A stretch of 64,000 bases of DNA from Neurospora crassa OR74A (taxonomy: Eukaryota; Ascomycota; Sordariomycetes; Sordariales; Sordariaceae). The stretch spans positions 9,527,917 through 9,591,916 of the forward strand of contig NC_026501.1 in assembly GCF_000182925.2 (NCBI RefSeq), given 5' to 3'. Shown here one piece after another: positions 31,884 through 44,408 of the stretch. Both the position numbers and the translations under genes were made by a program. Under the pieces are notes generated by a model. That model was not told the DNA's origin, ran no database searches, and was given only the letters and a program-made list of their open reading frames with translations. Position 1 is the first letter of the stretch; every line of letters starts with the position of its first letter.

Positions 31884-33253
31884 GGTGGTTCCGACAGGAC
31901 GACAACGATGACGACTACGACGACGAATAGCATACCCACCTACCTATCTATGCTTGTACACGCACGTGATAACAACAACAACGGCGATGGCCACATATGG
32001 CGAAGATTATAGCGGAAAAGGACGAAACAGAGTCACAACAAGCAAGCAAGCAAGCATCACTAGGTAGACTAGACTTTGCGACGCGACGCTTTCAGAAGAG
32101 GAGGTTCATGGGATAGCACACACAATGGTACGGCGTTTTTGGGATTTTCAATTTTATTCCGCGAGATGGATGCTTGAAGAACGAAGGTCGAGCTGCGGTG
32201 GTCATGATACTATTGGAGCTGATGAGAGCTCCCATCGAGCATCTGCCACCGTCATTATTGCTCCAGGGAAATAATCGATGGGTTGCTGGACTGACCGGCA
32301 CGAGTTGTCTCCACGACGGAGTGAGGTTCGTCGTCCATCAAAAGAGTCCTTAGTTAGAGGAAGACAGTTGAGCTTTGGTTTTTACCTGGTCTACCGCGTC
32401 TTCGTCTTTCATGTTTATCATGTGCAGTCACTTCTTGTCATTCATTGCTTCTTTTGATGCCGCAGTTCAATGAGCCTCAGGTCGTCGCGATAGCATATCA
32501 GTAATCAGGTTCCTGATCAGCTATACACAACAGACCGGTGAGAAAATCAAAATTGCCATCTTTCGTCATAATCGACATGTGTGTTTGAGTAAGATGTACA
32601 TATCCAATGCCTGCCGGCGTACTACATGCGGTTGGTTACATACAACGGGACGGCTAGATGGATGATTTAGGCAGAAGTGGGTCCGCCGCGATAGCTTCAA
32701 CCAATGTCGACGAGTTCCCCGCAAACACCAGGCAACTCCAGGCATCACATCCACCTTTTACTGTTTACACTACTCGATCTCACATGATATCGCGCCGGAT
32801 ACGCGAGATCCGTCCGCGATGGATACACGGCGGTTAATTGTCTCCATGTTGTCTTGTCGTGTTGACGTGGGTTGTCCAGGCAGCACACCCCCATGGCGAC
32901 TTCCTTCCTGGGACGACCTGATGGAAGGAGGTTGGAAAGTGCCATTCGCTTGAGGGGGAAGAAGCGGGAAGGAAGGAAGGTGCGGTCGATGATGGGCAAG
33001 TCGACGCCGCGCGCGGTTAGAGACATGGCGTTCAAGGGAAAGTACTACTACTCACTGTACCTGCCTCACGTCAAGTTTATAAAATGAAGACGACTCCGTC
33101 GCTCATTCTCTTCTCCAGTCACTTCCATCGTCCGTCCATCCGTCTCGTCCCTTCTTCATCTTCACCATCTTTGATACACTCAGTCAAGTCCACCTCCCTG
33201 AGTCTCTTGTCTCCCAAAATCAACACCAAAGTCAAGCCTTCCAAGTGCTCAAG
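31884..33253. other. Intergenic region before the ankyrin gene
   Basis: It contains the 3' UTR of the small V-ATPase gene, GCAA repeats near 32040, and mixed sequence without a coding signal. A TATA-like element lies near 33078 and a CT-rich leader follows up to the ankyrin start codon. Confidence 0.6.
33078..33084 (+). promoter_or_regulatory. TATA-like element of the ankyrin gene
   Basis: TATAAAA lies 170 bp upstream of the start codon at 33254, followed by a pyrimidine-rich leader. The position fits a core promoter. Confidence 0.4.
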
Positions 33254-36200
33254 ATGGCGACGTCAACCTTCCCCCAGCTGCCCGTCCCTCATAGCGACCT
33301 GGTCAAGCACATCACCAACCACCCACAGACCCCCATGGTCGACCTCCTCCAGCCCTACCGTGACTATGAGGCTCGTCTTCGTCAGGTCTACGCCCAAGAG
33401 CCCGACTCTGAGCTGCTCAAGGACCCCTACGTCAACGTCCTGCCTCTCTTCACAGACAACACCTCCGACATCAAGATCCGGGCCCGTAACATGGAGGCCG
33501 AGTCCGAAGAGGAGAGAGCACGCTACATCATGCCCCTGCCCAAGGACATACGCCGTCCAGACCAATCCCCCGCCGTTGTCCAGTCACACAAGGACTTCCA
33601 GAGGAACTTCAACATCTTCTCCGAGTCTTCTCTGGTCGAGTTGAATTGGGACAATGTCGTTGCGGCCGGCTCCTCGGTTGTCAACTGCATCTTGCCGGTT
33701 CCCAAAAAGTACAGCGGCTCCAAGAGGCTGATGCGCGAGTTCTACCATGAAAAGTTTGCTCCTGCGTCCGACGTCGATCTGTTCTTGTATGGCCTGACCG
33801 AGGCGCAGGCGATTGAGAAGATCAAGGAGATTGAGAGCCAGGTCAGGGATGCGTTGCTTTGCGAGACTACCACGGTTAGGACCAAGCATGCTGTTACCAT
33901 TTGCAGCCAGTATCCCACCAGACACATCCAGATCGTCCTTCGCATCTACAAGTCCGTGTCCGAAATTCTGACCGGTTTCGACATCGACTGCTCTGGCGCT
34001 GCCTATGATGGAAAGCAAGTCTATTGCACCCCTCGCGCTCTGCAGTCCTACATGACCCAGACCAACCACATCGACCTCACTCGCCGCAGTCCTTCCTACG
34101 AAAACCGCCTTTCCAAGTACAGCCGCAGAGGGTTTGAGGTCTACTGGCCTGAGCTTGACCGTTCTCGCATCGACCCTACCATCTTCGAGCGGAGTTTTAT
34201 GAGAACACTGGGTCTCGCACGACTTCTCGTGCTGGAAAGACTGCCCACTGCCAAGGCTAGAGACAACTATGTCGACCAGCGTCGCCAGGAAAGAGGTCGC
34301 CCTGCTCTTAATCGATTCGTGCGCAAGAACTTTCGGGCCATGGGTTCGAACATCAAGGACGACTACGACGACGAAATCGCCGATTGGGTCAGCGGAGACG
34401 AAGTGTCCGACTACCACACATTTACCATCCCCTACGGTCCCAAGTTCCACGCCAAAAAGATTGAGAAGCTTTGCTACACCAAGGATCTCTTGCTCAATGC
34501 CGAGTGGAACCAGCACGATAATCGGACCGTGTACTTGCACCGCCATCCTGCCTTCGTAAGTCTTTTCCAATGCATGTTCTTGAAGTCCTTTGCTCACCGC
34601 TTTTTTATCCCTCTTTAGTTTGGCCGCTTCAAGGACGTCGTTGAAGACTGCTGCGGACACTGCCCGGTTCCCCAGACCGATGAGGAGAAAGACATTGCCG
34701 AAGAGGAAGAGAAGATCTACGTCTCTGGCAGAATCTCCTTCATCAAGGACGACCCCGGAAGACAGCAGATTGGCTCCTTCAACCCTTTGACCGATGATGA
34801 CTGGACGGAAATGGCCTATATCGGCAACACTGCCAGGCTGTGCCAGGCCATTGTCGACGAGGATGTTGAGCATGTCCAAGACTGGCTTGCTCAGGAGGGC
34901 GCCAATCCCAACACCAGAGACCACACAGGCAGGACTCCCCTTCACCTTGCTGTCATGTCTTCCTCGCCCGCAGTGGTTCGTGCCCTCGTTGAGGCTGGTG
35001 CCCGCCTTACTGCGCGTCTCGCGGACGGAAGAACCGCACTCCACCTGGCCGCTTCTCGTGGCGACGTGGAAATTGTCAAGATCCTCATGAATAAGAGCAA
35101 CGCCAACGAGGAAGAGTTTGAGGAACTGGAAGATCAACGTCGTAAGGCTAGGGCTGCACTTCGAGAGAAGAAGACGGAGAAGATGGATATCGACGAGGAG
35201 AAGGCGGATGACTCGGAAGACATCGAAATGATCGAAGCAGGCGATGCCGAGTCTGATGCGGGTGGCGATAAGATGAGCATCGCGACAGGTTCGTTTGTCA
35301 AGGTTGACAAGACTCCTGAAACACCCGCACCTGATGGCATACTCGTAGCCGAAGATGAGGAAGGCCCTGACTTCTACAAAGTGGATGAAGTTGCATGGGA
35401 TATTCCGTGCTCGGCTTTGCACCTTGCCATCATGGAGGGGCACTGTGAAGTTGTCAAGCTTTTGTGCCAAGAATACGGAGCTGATGTCTTGCTGCCCGTC
35501 AAGTTCCCTCAGGATAAGAATAAGGTCCTCCTGACGCTGGGTCTTGTCATGGCCCTTCCCATCGAAAAGGCAAAGTCGATGGCTCAGACGCTTCTCAGCC
35601 TTGGTGCCACGGTCGCCCAGGCGGACATGAACAGTTGCACTGTGTTCACCCGTTACGTGGAGCGAAATGCCAGGACGCTGCTGGACTTGGCCTGTGAGCT
35701 CGACAAGGCAGGCTACAAGACGGCAATCAACCACGTCTGCAATCAATGGGCCCAAAGTGAGACGCCATTGCTAATCGCAATCAAAGATGGCGACCTGAGC
35801 ATGGTTGTGAAGCTCCTTGAGACGGGCGCTGTGCCAGAGATTGACTTTGAGACCTGGCTCAAGAGCGCCAGACAATCGCCCAAGGAGAGCCGGCTCAGCG
35901 ACTTTGAGAGCAACAAGAAATTGTTCCAAGAAGATCTTGATCGCCCATTGATTGCTGCCTTGCGGTCCAAGGAGCCCAGCATTGCGCTTGAACTTTTAGA
36001 ACGGGGGTGCGATCCGAATCCCCTCCACCCCGAGTCAGTAAGGGGTTTGCATAGTACTTACTCCTATCGATGGAAGGGCAAAAGTGCCCTTGACATGGTG
36101 CGGGAGCAGCTAGAGGATCTTCGAAAATACAAAGGAGAAAACACCAAATTCGAGGAGCCCAAGCCGCGCCTGGGACTTGACACGTATCTCCAACGCTTCG

Positions 36201-39097
36201 AGGAGGGCACTTATCAACACTGGGCGGTATCCGGCGGAGTCAAAGTTGAGAAGATGGGGGACCCGGAGAAGCGGACGGAATATGAGATAGGTCTAAAATG
36301 TCTTGAGAGAACGAAGGGCATTCCTGAAAAGGAGCAGGCCGTCCGAGACGCCATTGCGACGCTGGAGAGAATAGAACAGAGCATCATCTCTAAGGGTGGC
36401 AAGACGTTCAAGGAGCTCTATCCCGACCGCAAGGAGGACGGTAATGATGACACCAGCATCAATCACCATGGGTTCTGGCTTGGTCGTCATCATGACGACG
36501 AGGTTTCCAAGAAAGAGCCGTATCACTATAACTTCGTGTTCACCGGTGTTCAGGACATGACTGAGACAAAGCAGGCTGCCTACATGGAGCTTTTTGAGGC
36601 TGTATGGACTGGTGATCTCGATAAGGTCAAAAAATTCACCTTGACTTCTTGGGACGACGCCAAGCAGCAGCCGCCACTAAAGATTGCTGTCGAAGGTCAC
36701 AATGGACACAATCCCTTCACCCTGGCGTTGCAGTGTGGTCACTACGAACTCGCCAAGGCGGTGCTAGAGATTGCTCAGGCGCAGTACTCACCTCCGGAGA
36801 AGGCCAAGACCCGTTACTCGATGAACAAGAGCGGCGGGGAAGAAGAAGAAGATGATGATGATGATAGTTCCTCCGACGAGTCTGCACCCAGAATTGTGGG
36901 CGAGACTGTCGACGATCAGCTTACCATTGACACCATCGGTCAGGTGTCCATGCAGGTAGAGAGTCACACCTTACCAGTATCTCTGCTTAGGGGCAGGACG
37001 GCCACCAACGGTCTCAACTACGGCAGATGGCGTAATCACATGCAGTTGAACAAGGGCCAGGTTCTCGATGATGAAGAGGAAACGTGGGATCCGCTGATGT
37101 ATGCCGTCACGAATAACGACTTGAAGCTCCTTAAGTTTGTGCTCGATATGGGCGAGTACTTTGGAACCCTGCAGCTTGACCCGGCCACAGAGCCTCCCAA
37201 GTTCTTCTCCGCACCAGATGAAGTCTTTGCCACGGCCATTCGGAAGGGACGCGTTGAGGTCATGGCTGAGCTGATCAGACGCACGGGTGCGGGCTTGCCA
37301 TTGGAGCACCTGGTGGAAGGATCCGGTGTCGAGCTTAAGGAGCAGCCGCGCTATTACCAGGGCTTGTCGGTGTATGGAAAGAAGAGAAAGGATTGGGCCA
37401 ATGCCGGCCGGGAAGTGGCTCAACAACCACGCGATGAGAATTCCACAACGTCGCCTCTGCTGAGAGCTGCTGAGAGCTGTTGCATCGAGAGTATCCAGTG
37501 GTTCTTGAGCGATGCCCCGTTGAGACATTACCTCGAGTTTGCCAAATCCAAGGCTGCTCAGGAAGACACCAGGATGCAACACCTGGGACGGGCCCCCGGA
37601 GGTGTTGAAGGTGCGATCGCTAGATGGCTTGATGATCAGGGTAAGTTCCGCGTTGCCATCCGCTTTATAAAGGCAAAAGCTAACAAGCAAATAGGCGAGT
37701 TGATCATCCACGCCGTCATTGTCAAGTCTGGCCAAGTCGACGTTAGTCATCTGGTCTCGTATCTTATCAAGGCTTGCCCTGAAGCCTTGGAGGCCAAGTC
37801 ACACAACGTGACACCGCTGGTGCAGGCCGTCTACATGGGTCGTGTGGAACTCGTCAAGCTCCTGCTAGAAGCCGGTGCTGACCCAAACGTCAGGACTAGC
37901 TCGTGGACCAATATTTTGCACGCCGCATTGCTCTACACGCCACCGGCTGACAAGCTCAAGGAACTGCTAAGCCTCTTCGACCGCGAGGCCGTCATCCGCA
38001 TGGTCACTGAGCGTTCCAGCCTGGCCAGTGATGGCCGCACCCCACTCCACCAATGGCTGACCTGCATCGGAGGGAACGAAGACCACAACAAGTCCGTCGC
38101 CGTCTTCAACCTCCTCGTTGAGATGTCGTCTGAGGCGGTGACCACCGCGCTCAATATGCTTGACGCTTCCGGTGACACGCCTTTGCACGACATGTTAACC
38201 TCACACACCAGCTCCAAGCTGATCCGGGCCGTGCTGGACTTCCAACCCAGCCTGCTCTTCCGTGAGAACGCCGTGGGCCGGACCCCCGTCGAAGTGGTTC
38301 ACGACGAGCTCATTTCCAGCCGAGTCAAGTCAGAGAGCGGACAGCAGGGGCGCTACCATTCAAGGTACAGTGTGTCTGGAGCTGAAGGCTACCGCTACTT
38401 GATGGGAGAGAAGCCGCAGGTGTTTCTCAACAACATGAAACTTTATCAGGAAAAACGGAGCCGTGAGCATGAGAGCCAATATAGTGACAGCCATAATACC
38501 CGAATGTGGGCTCTTTGCCAGGAATATTTGGCCAAATTGGCCAGCACCCCTCCTCCATCTCGTTCCGCTTCACCTCCCACCACCGAAGGCCAAACCCAAG
38601 CTCATCATGCCCGCGACCAGTCGCCTCCCAAACGCCGCAAGCTCACGACAGAAACCGAAGGCCGTCTTAACGCACACATCATCGCCACCCACAAGCTGAA
38701 AGAGAAGCGCACACTCGTCTCTCTCCCCGAAGCCAACGACGTAGCCAAGCGTCTGGGCGAAATGAAGGTGGGATCCAAGTACAATTACCAACTTGCTCCT
38801 CCCGAAGAGGAAGGTCAAGAAGAAGAAGATGTGAAACGGTTCGCAGACGACGAGACCCCTTTCGCCTCCAAGCCCGACCGTCGCACATGGGGAGACGGTG
38901 TCCGTTATGGCAGGTGGAGAAAGCAAAATGGAGAGAAGCAGACGCCGCGGAAGAGTTATCGTGTACTGGCCAATGTGGCTTGGAAGGATCTGAAGAAGAG
39001 TGGGGAGAAGGCTGATGACGGGCTGGATTGGGGACGGTGTAGGTTTTGCGGGGATTATCATACGAAGTCTGGGGAGCCGCATCCGTACAACCACTGA
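33254..39097 (+). CDS. Large ankyrin-repeat protein with N-terminal NTase-like segment
   Basis: Exons are 33254-34555, 34619-37640 and 37695-39097, giving 1908 residues from MATSTFPQLPVP. The second intron (54 bp; GTAAGT, GCTAAC, TAG) keeps the frame and has no stop, so it would be read as 18 extra codons. Residues 120-360 contain GSS (139-141) and SDVDLFLYGL (D173, D175), which resembles a nucleotidyltransferase-fold signature. Ankyrin repeats follow: TPLHLAVMSSSPAVVRALVE, TALHLAASRGDVEIVKILM, SALHLAIMEGHCEVVKLLC, TPLVQAVYMGRVELVKLLL and a degenerate set near the end. Between them are acidic linkers. The C-terminus has a conserved-looking CRFCGDYHTKSGEPHPYNH, a possible Cys/His metal site. 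Function is unknown. I infer a scaffold or regulated enzyme. Catalytic activity is not shown. Confidence 0.87.
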
Positions 39098-39803
39098 AGC
39101 GGCCATGGCTCGAAAAAGGTCGGGATTGGGATGTCAAATAGTTCGTCGCTTTTACATGTTTGCGGCCGGGCAAGATGGAGTTGCATGTTTGAAGTTGAGC
39201 GGTGGGAAATTTTGCTGTTTTTCTGTCTGATCTTCCTTTTGGTAGTTTACTGTAACCTGCTAGAGCAATTTGCGAGTTGATAGTTATAGATTTCAAGTCA
39301 GTTCGCGATGTCTTATCGATTCACTGTCTTCAAGTGATGATGGTCTTGACAGGTATTGACTGCAATGTTAGATAACTTCGCACACACCTCATAGATTCAT
39401 AAAACCACTTAGACTTGGTACCCTAATTTCAGTCTATTGTTACGCACCCAAGTACGTAGAGTACCTGCATAAGCCATCAGTACCTTAACAGTGACAGTCA
39501 CCATCGAAACTCCCATCAGTTTCATGTACAGAATTCTCGCCGAATACATCACGCGTGTTTCAGGGCCATTTTCTGGTAAAATTTTACTTCTTCATTTCTC
39601 TTGCCATTCTTTTCCTCTCCATCAGATCTCAATATACTAACCCTATCACTAATCAATACAGCCTCATGTTCAAACTCCTTATACTCCCCAGTCAGTCATT
39701 CATCCACCCCTCTACCATCACCAACCGACACTGACAACTTGAACTGACATGGACAGACAAAGAACACAGAAGGCGGGATAATCCAACAAAGTCAGTCAGT
39801 CAG
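39098..39803. other. Convergent 3' region between ankyrin gene and nup159
   Basis: It holds the two 3' UTRs. TACGTAGAGTACCTG lies near 39450 and a (CAGT)n run (39790-39806) abuts the nup159 stop codon. No gene was seen. Confidence 0.65.
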
Positions 39804-42800
39804 TCAATCATCACTCAGCCTCTCCACCCTCGGCCCTTGCTTCTCCAACGCCTTCCTCAACAGCGCCAATTTGCCCTTCCTCCTCGCCTCCCGCGCCCTA
39901 ATCTCCTGCCTTTCCTCTTCCGTAAACATCGATATCTTCTTCCTTGGACTTGGGCTAGGCGTCGTGGCGGTAGTGTTGCTCCTGACCGACGCCGAGAAAG
40001 CGCCAGGTGAATGTGATTGTGAGAGCTCGATCCTGACTGAGTCTCGGGGAGTAAACGTCGTTGAGCTTCTCAAGCTGGCCGTGCTGGCCTTGAGTGGATT
40101 AGGTGTAGGAGTGCCTTCTCTGCTCTCTGCTGCTGACCCCCCCTCTCGCGATTGGGATTGGGAGAGTTTAAGGCGCTGGATCTGCATCTCCAAGAGATCG
40201 ACGTCGCCGCTCCTCTTCTCAGCCATGGTCGTCATTTTTTGAATGGTTTTCATGACGGCTTCGACGGTGGGTACCTTTGCGGCGCCAGCGAGAGAGACAG
40301 CGCCCTTTTCTGTGGCCCTAGCGGCGATTTTGGTCCTTAGAAGGACCAAGGCCTCCTCGGCTTCTGCGAGTTGCTTTGTAAACTGGGCATACGACCGGCG
40401 AAGCTCTATCTGTTGCACGCTCTGCTCCCTGCTGAGCGGCTGCGCCTTGATGGTGGCGATCTGTTCCGGGTCTGTTTGGGCAGCGAAGAGCTTGCGCATG
40501 TCTTCCTCTTTAGCGCGCATCGTTCTTAGTTCGCGAGATACCTTGTCGAGCGTCGCTTGTGTCTCGGCTATATCCTTGATGCGGCCTTCTTCCAACTCCC
40601 GAGCCAACTGGCCGTCGATGAGCTTGGTCAGCTCTGAAGCTTCGACGAGGACCCAGTCCTCGGGGTTTTCGAGGTCTTCTTTTGTGCGCCCACCGGCCTT
40701 GGCGAACTTTGTATGGCCAAGGATAAATGATGCCAAAGAGCGCGAGTTGAGACCGAGGCGGTCGGCCATGCGGTTGATGTCCCGCCACAAAGTCTCGACG
40801 GCTGCGGGGACCTCGGAGGAGGGTTTGGAAGAGGGGGCATGGTACGTCTCGAGCTTGGAGTCGACGACAAGGAACTCGTTCATGGTTAGGGTAGGCTCAA
40901 CTTCTGCGGCAAGTAGTTGCTGGATGCCTTCGTCTTCGGGGTCGACAAGCGCTTGGGCTTCGGCCTCCTTCTTGGCGGCGAACTTGCGCTGGGCAGCCAC
41001 GTTGGGGTCGACTGGTGGAGGGCCCTTGGGGGTGGTGCTGGCGCCCAAGAGCTGATTCTTGTTGAAGACGGGGGTGCTGGCAGTCCGGGGTCCCTCTTGT
41101 GGCCTGAACAAGCTGGGCTGGGCGGTTTGTGTGCTGCGAACGGGACTGGGAGAGTCGAAAGGCCCTGAAGGCTTGGAGAACAAGGGGGGCGCATTCTTGT
41201 TCGCCTCGCCAAAGAGGGAACGACTCTGTGGCTCCGCCTCGGAGCGGGAAATGTTAGAGAATGTGCTCGCTCCCATGTTGTTGTTGCTCTTGCCGAAAAT
41301 GTTTCGGGATTGGTAACGTGGGCTTCCGTTTTCGAAGTGGACGGACATAGTCGTCTGGTCGAGTTCCTTAGAGACATCGACACCGCTACCCTCACTACCC
41401 ACCTCCGAGCGATCCTCATCCTCATCACTGTTTTCATCCTCTTCTTCGTCGCTCCGCTCCTCGTCTTCTTCACTACCACGCTCCTCCTCCTCTTCCTCTT
41501 CCTCGTCCTCATAACCCTCCTCGTTCTCATCGTGCTCCTCTTCCTCCTCCTCTTCCTCCTCCTCCTCAGCCTCACCTTCCTCCTCCTTGCTCGGGCTCCA
41601 AGGGACAGGAGGCAACTTGGGAAGATCCTGGGCCTTACTTGGGGTATCGGGAGGCAGTGGAGCAGCCTCCGCCTTCTTACTGGCAGGCTTGGCCTTGCTC
41701 GATAAGAAATCTGGTGGCAGAGGAGCTTCATCGCTTTCAGCTTTGGATCCTGTTTCTAGTGGGTCAGCTATTGAAGATGCTGACGATTCACTGGGAAGGA
41801 AGTCCGTCTTACTAGTAGTCTCGGGTACCTCCGAAATATTGGCTAGGTTCTCCTTATTTTCTGTATCTTCCTCCTTGACCTTGGGGGACGTCGCCAACTT
41901 AAGAGCATCCGCAAACGATTTGGGCTGCGTCTCCGACTTAAGGGGCACCGCGAACGGGTTAGGCTTCGTCTCAGACTTGAGAGGAGCGGCAAACGGATTA
42001 GGCTTGGCCGCAACTTCCTCGGTCTTGGGCTTTCCAAACAGATCGGTGAGCGGCTTCGGCTTGGACTCTTCGGTCTTGGGCGCGCCGAACACATTGGAAA
42101 GACCACTGCCAGGGGACTTGGGAGCACCAAAGATGTTGTTGGAGGCAGGGGTACCGGCGGGTGTCGTCGACTCTACGTTGAAGATCGACTTGGGCTTCTC
42201 GGTAACAGGCGTGGGAGCCGCACTCTCCATGGCCTCGTCCTTGGTTTCCGCGGCAGCAGGCTCGCTCAGTGACAGACCGAATCCACTCCCAAACATAGAT
42301 GCACCCTTCTTCTCTGAAGGCTCCTCGTTATCATTGGCGGTCTTGAGGTCAGCCTTGAAAGTAGTTCCAAGCACAAAGGGTGATGATCCAAAAGCGGAAC
42401 CTCCCGTGGGTTTCGCAGCAGGAGGAGGGAACGCTGTGTCAGAATCCATCGAAACTTCAATGCTCTTCGATTCAGCGGGCTTTGACCCAAAAATACTTCC
42501 GCCGGAGTTGTTACCGGCGAGAGAACCGAATGCGCTGCCTTCCGACTTCCCTGCAAAACTAGTAAAGGGAGTAGGCGTACTCGCAAAGCTGGCAAACCCA
42601 CCGGATGACGAGGCAGCACCACCGCCAAAGACCTTACCTGAAGTTCCCGCAGATCCAGTGCCGGTACCACCAGAGGCCCATGGAGAGGCCTTGACCCCCA
42701 TTCCGATCATGGATGACTGGCCAAAAGCAGGAGCCGCCGCTGGGCCTCCAAGCGCGCTTGGGGCGCCGAAAGCCGGAGCAGCAGCAGCCGGAGCACTTCC

Positions 42801-44408
42801 AAAGCTGCTGGAGCCGAATGCCGGGGCTGCCGCACCGCCACCTCCCCAAGGGGACGTCTTGGCCCCCAGAGATGGAGCAGCACCGAACGCCGAAGAGCCA
42901 AATGCTGGTGCAGCCGTAGTGGAAGAGCCAAACGCAGGCGCAGTCGTAGTGGAAGCGCCAAACGCAGGTTGAGGTTGTGCTTGCTGCGCAGGTTTGTTGC
43001 TATCCATGACAGCAAGACCAGGGTACGTGGTCCCGTTACGAATCGAGTCGTTGTAAACGATCCACCAAGCCGAGAGGACGCCGTCGTTATTCAGTACCCA
43101 GAGGCCGGGCAGAGGACCTGGGGACTCGTTGATCTCATCCGTGGGGATGGGCTTATATACCTTGTCCTTAGCGGACAGGTCAAGGGCAGTACCAACAGGG
43201 AAGGTTTCCGTCATATCCTCACTCATAGGGAGAAGCGCACGCTTGGTGTCATCGGCGAATTCCGTTGTGGTAAAGGCATTGACGACCGGTTTGTCGGCTG
43301 CCAAAGGGGTCTTTGAGCGGGTAAGAAGTCCGATGCTCTCGGTCGCAGTAGAAGACACCAGAAGAAGATCGGTGAGACTCGGAGGGAAGTCCTTCAACCG
43401 CAATACTGAATGATGGGGAGCCTTTTCCGCCCCAAATGGCTCGACGGGGTCTGTCATCTTGTTGTAGGTAAAGGTGGCTTGCCCGTTTGGCTGCTGCTGG
43501 CGTGTGATAACGTAGTAAACAGACGGGTCTTGGCCGCTTGCGGGATTGTAAATTGCCAAAAACACATGGTTCTCGAGCCATGCCAGCGAAGACACGTGGT
43601 AGTCTCCCACGCCGGGGGGCTTTGGAATATGCGCCTTTTCGGCACCGTCTGGGGTCATCTGAATGATGGAACCGTCCGCCATGCCTGCCACCAGCTGCTT
43701 TCCTCGAGTACTCCATGACGCACAGCTAACCTGGGACCGTAACGTTGGCCCGTTGGCTCCCGAGACAAGTTGACGTTCGTTCAGGTTGGCCATGTATAGA
43801 TTGCCATTGGTGGTGATAACTGCGCAAAAGTGGGCGAACTCGGGTGCCGGGTTGGGTATCAGGGAACGAAGCGCTTCGCCGTTGGTGCTGATCTCAAAAG
43901 CGGACTGGGTGGTGCCGTTGCTAAGGGCATCGACATCGTAGACTGCCAGGCCACCACCCTCCTCGGCGGACAAAATAAGGTATTTCTCGTCGGCAGTAAA
44001 GGCAAGCTGCGAGACGCGAAGGGGCATAGGAATGGTGGCTTGGGGCGTGAAGGGTCGGATGTCGCCCTCGGCGGGCTGTTCGGCCTCGAAGGCCTTTCGT
44101 ACGGATTCGGTAGTGGAGATTATGAAGGCGTCGGGGCCTGCTGCGGCTACAAGGCCCTTGTGCTGGGCGATGCTGAGGAGGGATGCCGTCGGCGCGGGAG
44201 GAGGATTCCATTTCGAAGTCAGCTGGACTTTGGCCTCGCCTTTGAGAGCAAGGAAGCCGAGGCCCTGGTAGGACACTGAGTTAGCATGACACTAGGGGAG
44301 GGAGGTGTCGCGCGCAACAATACATGCCTCTGTCTGGATGACCTCGAGAGCAGGACCCTCTGTAACGCCGCCAGCCGCGCCGGACTGGTTTCCGAAGGCG
44401 AACGCCAT
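39804..44408 (-). CDS. nup159: Nucleoporin NUP159/NUP214 homologue
   Basis: Exons are 44328-44408 (MAFAFGNQSGAAGG...EVIQTE) and 39804-44264, for 1513 residues. The join gives EVIQTE-GLGFLALKGEAKV, the usual start of the Nup159 beta-propeller, and needs a GC-AG intron (GCATGT to CAG, GCTAAC branch site). The propeller covers about residues 20-440. An FG region follows (AFGSS, AFGAP and SFGS repeats, about 42540-43010), then Pro/Lys linkers and a strongly acidic block (forward 41400-41590). A single STQT sequence near 41120 may bind dynein light chain, as the TQT motifs of yeast Nup159 do. The C-terminus is a long coiled coil ending ERLSDD. The protein sits on the cytoplasmic face of the nuclear pore. 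Its propeller recruits the DEAD-box helicase Dbp5 for mRNA export. Confidence 0.94.
44265..44327 (-). other. GC-AG intron of nup159
   Basis: Sixty-three bases, read on the minus strand as GAG-GCATGT...GCTAACTCAGTGTCCTACCAG-GGC. No GT donor nearby gives the conserved QTEGLGF join, whereas this GC donor does so exactly. Confidence 0.75.

Noticed and set aside
33584-35755. 723-codon open frame on the minus strand opposite the ankyrin gene
   Set aside because: It is antisense to a well-supported coding exon and even crosses its 63-bp intron. Its openness follows from the codon use of the plus strand, and it has no recognisable domain.
41587-42972. 461-codon plus-strand frame opposite nup159
   Set aside because: It mirrors the FG/Pro-rich repeats of the minus-strand nucleoporin and has no independent features.
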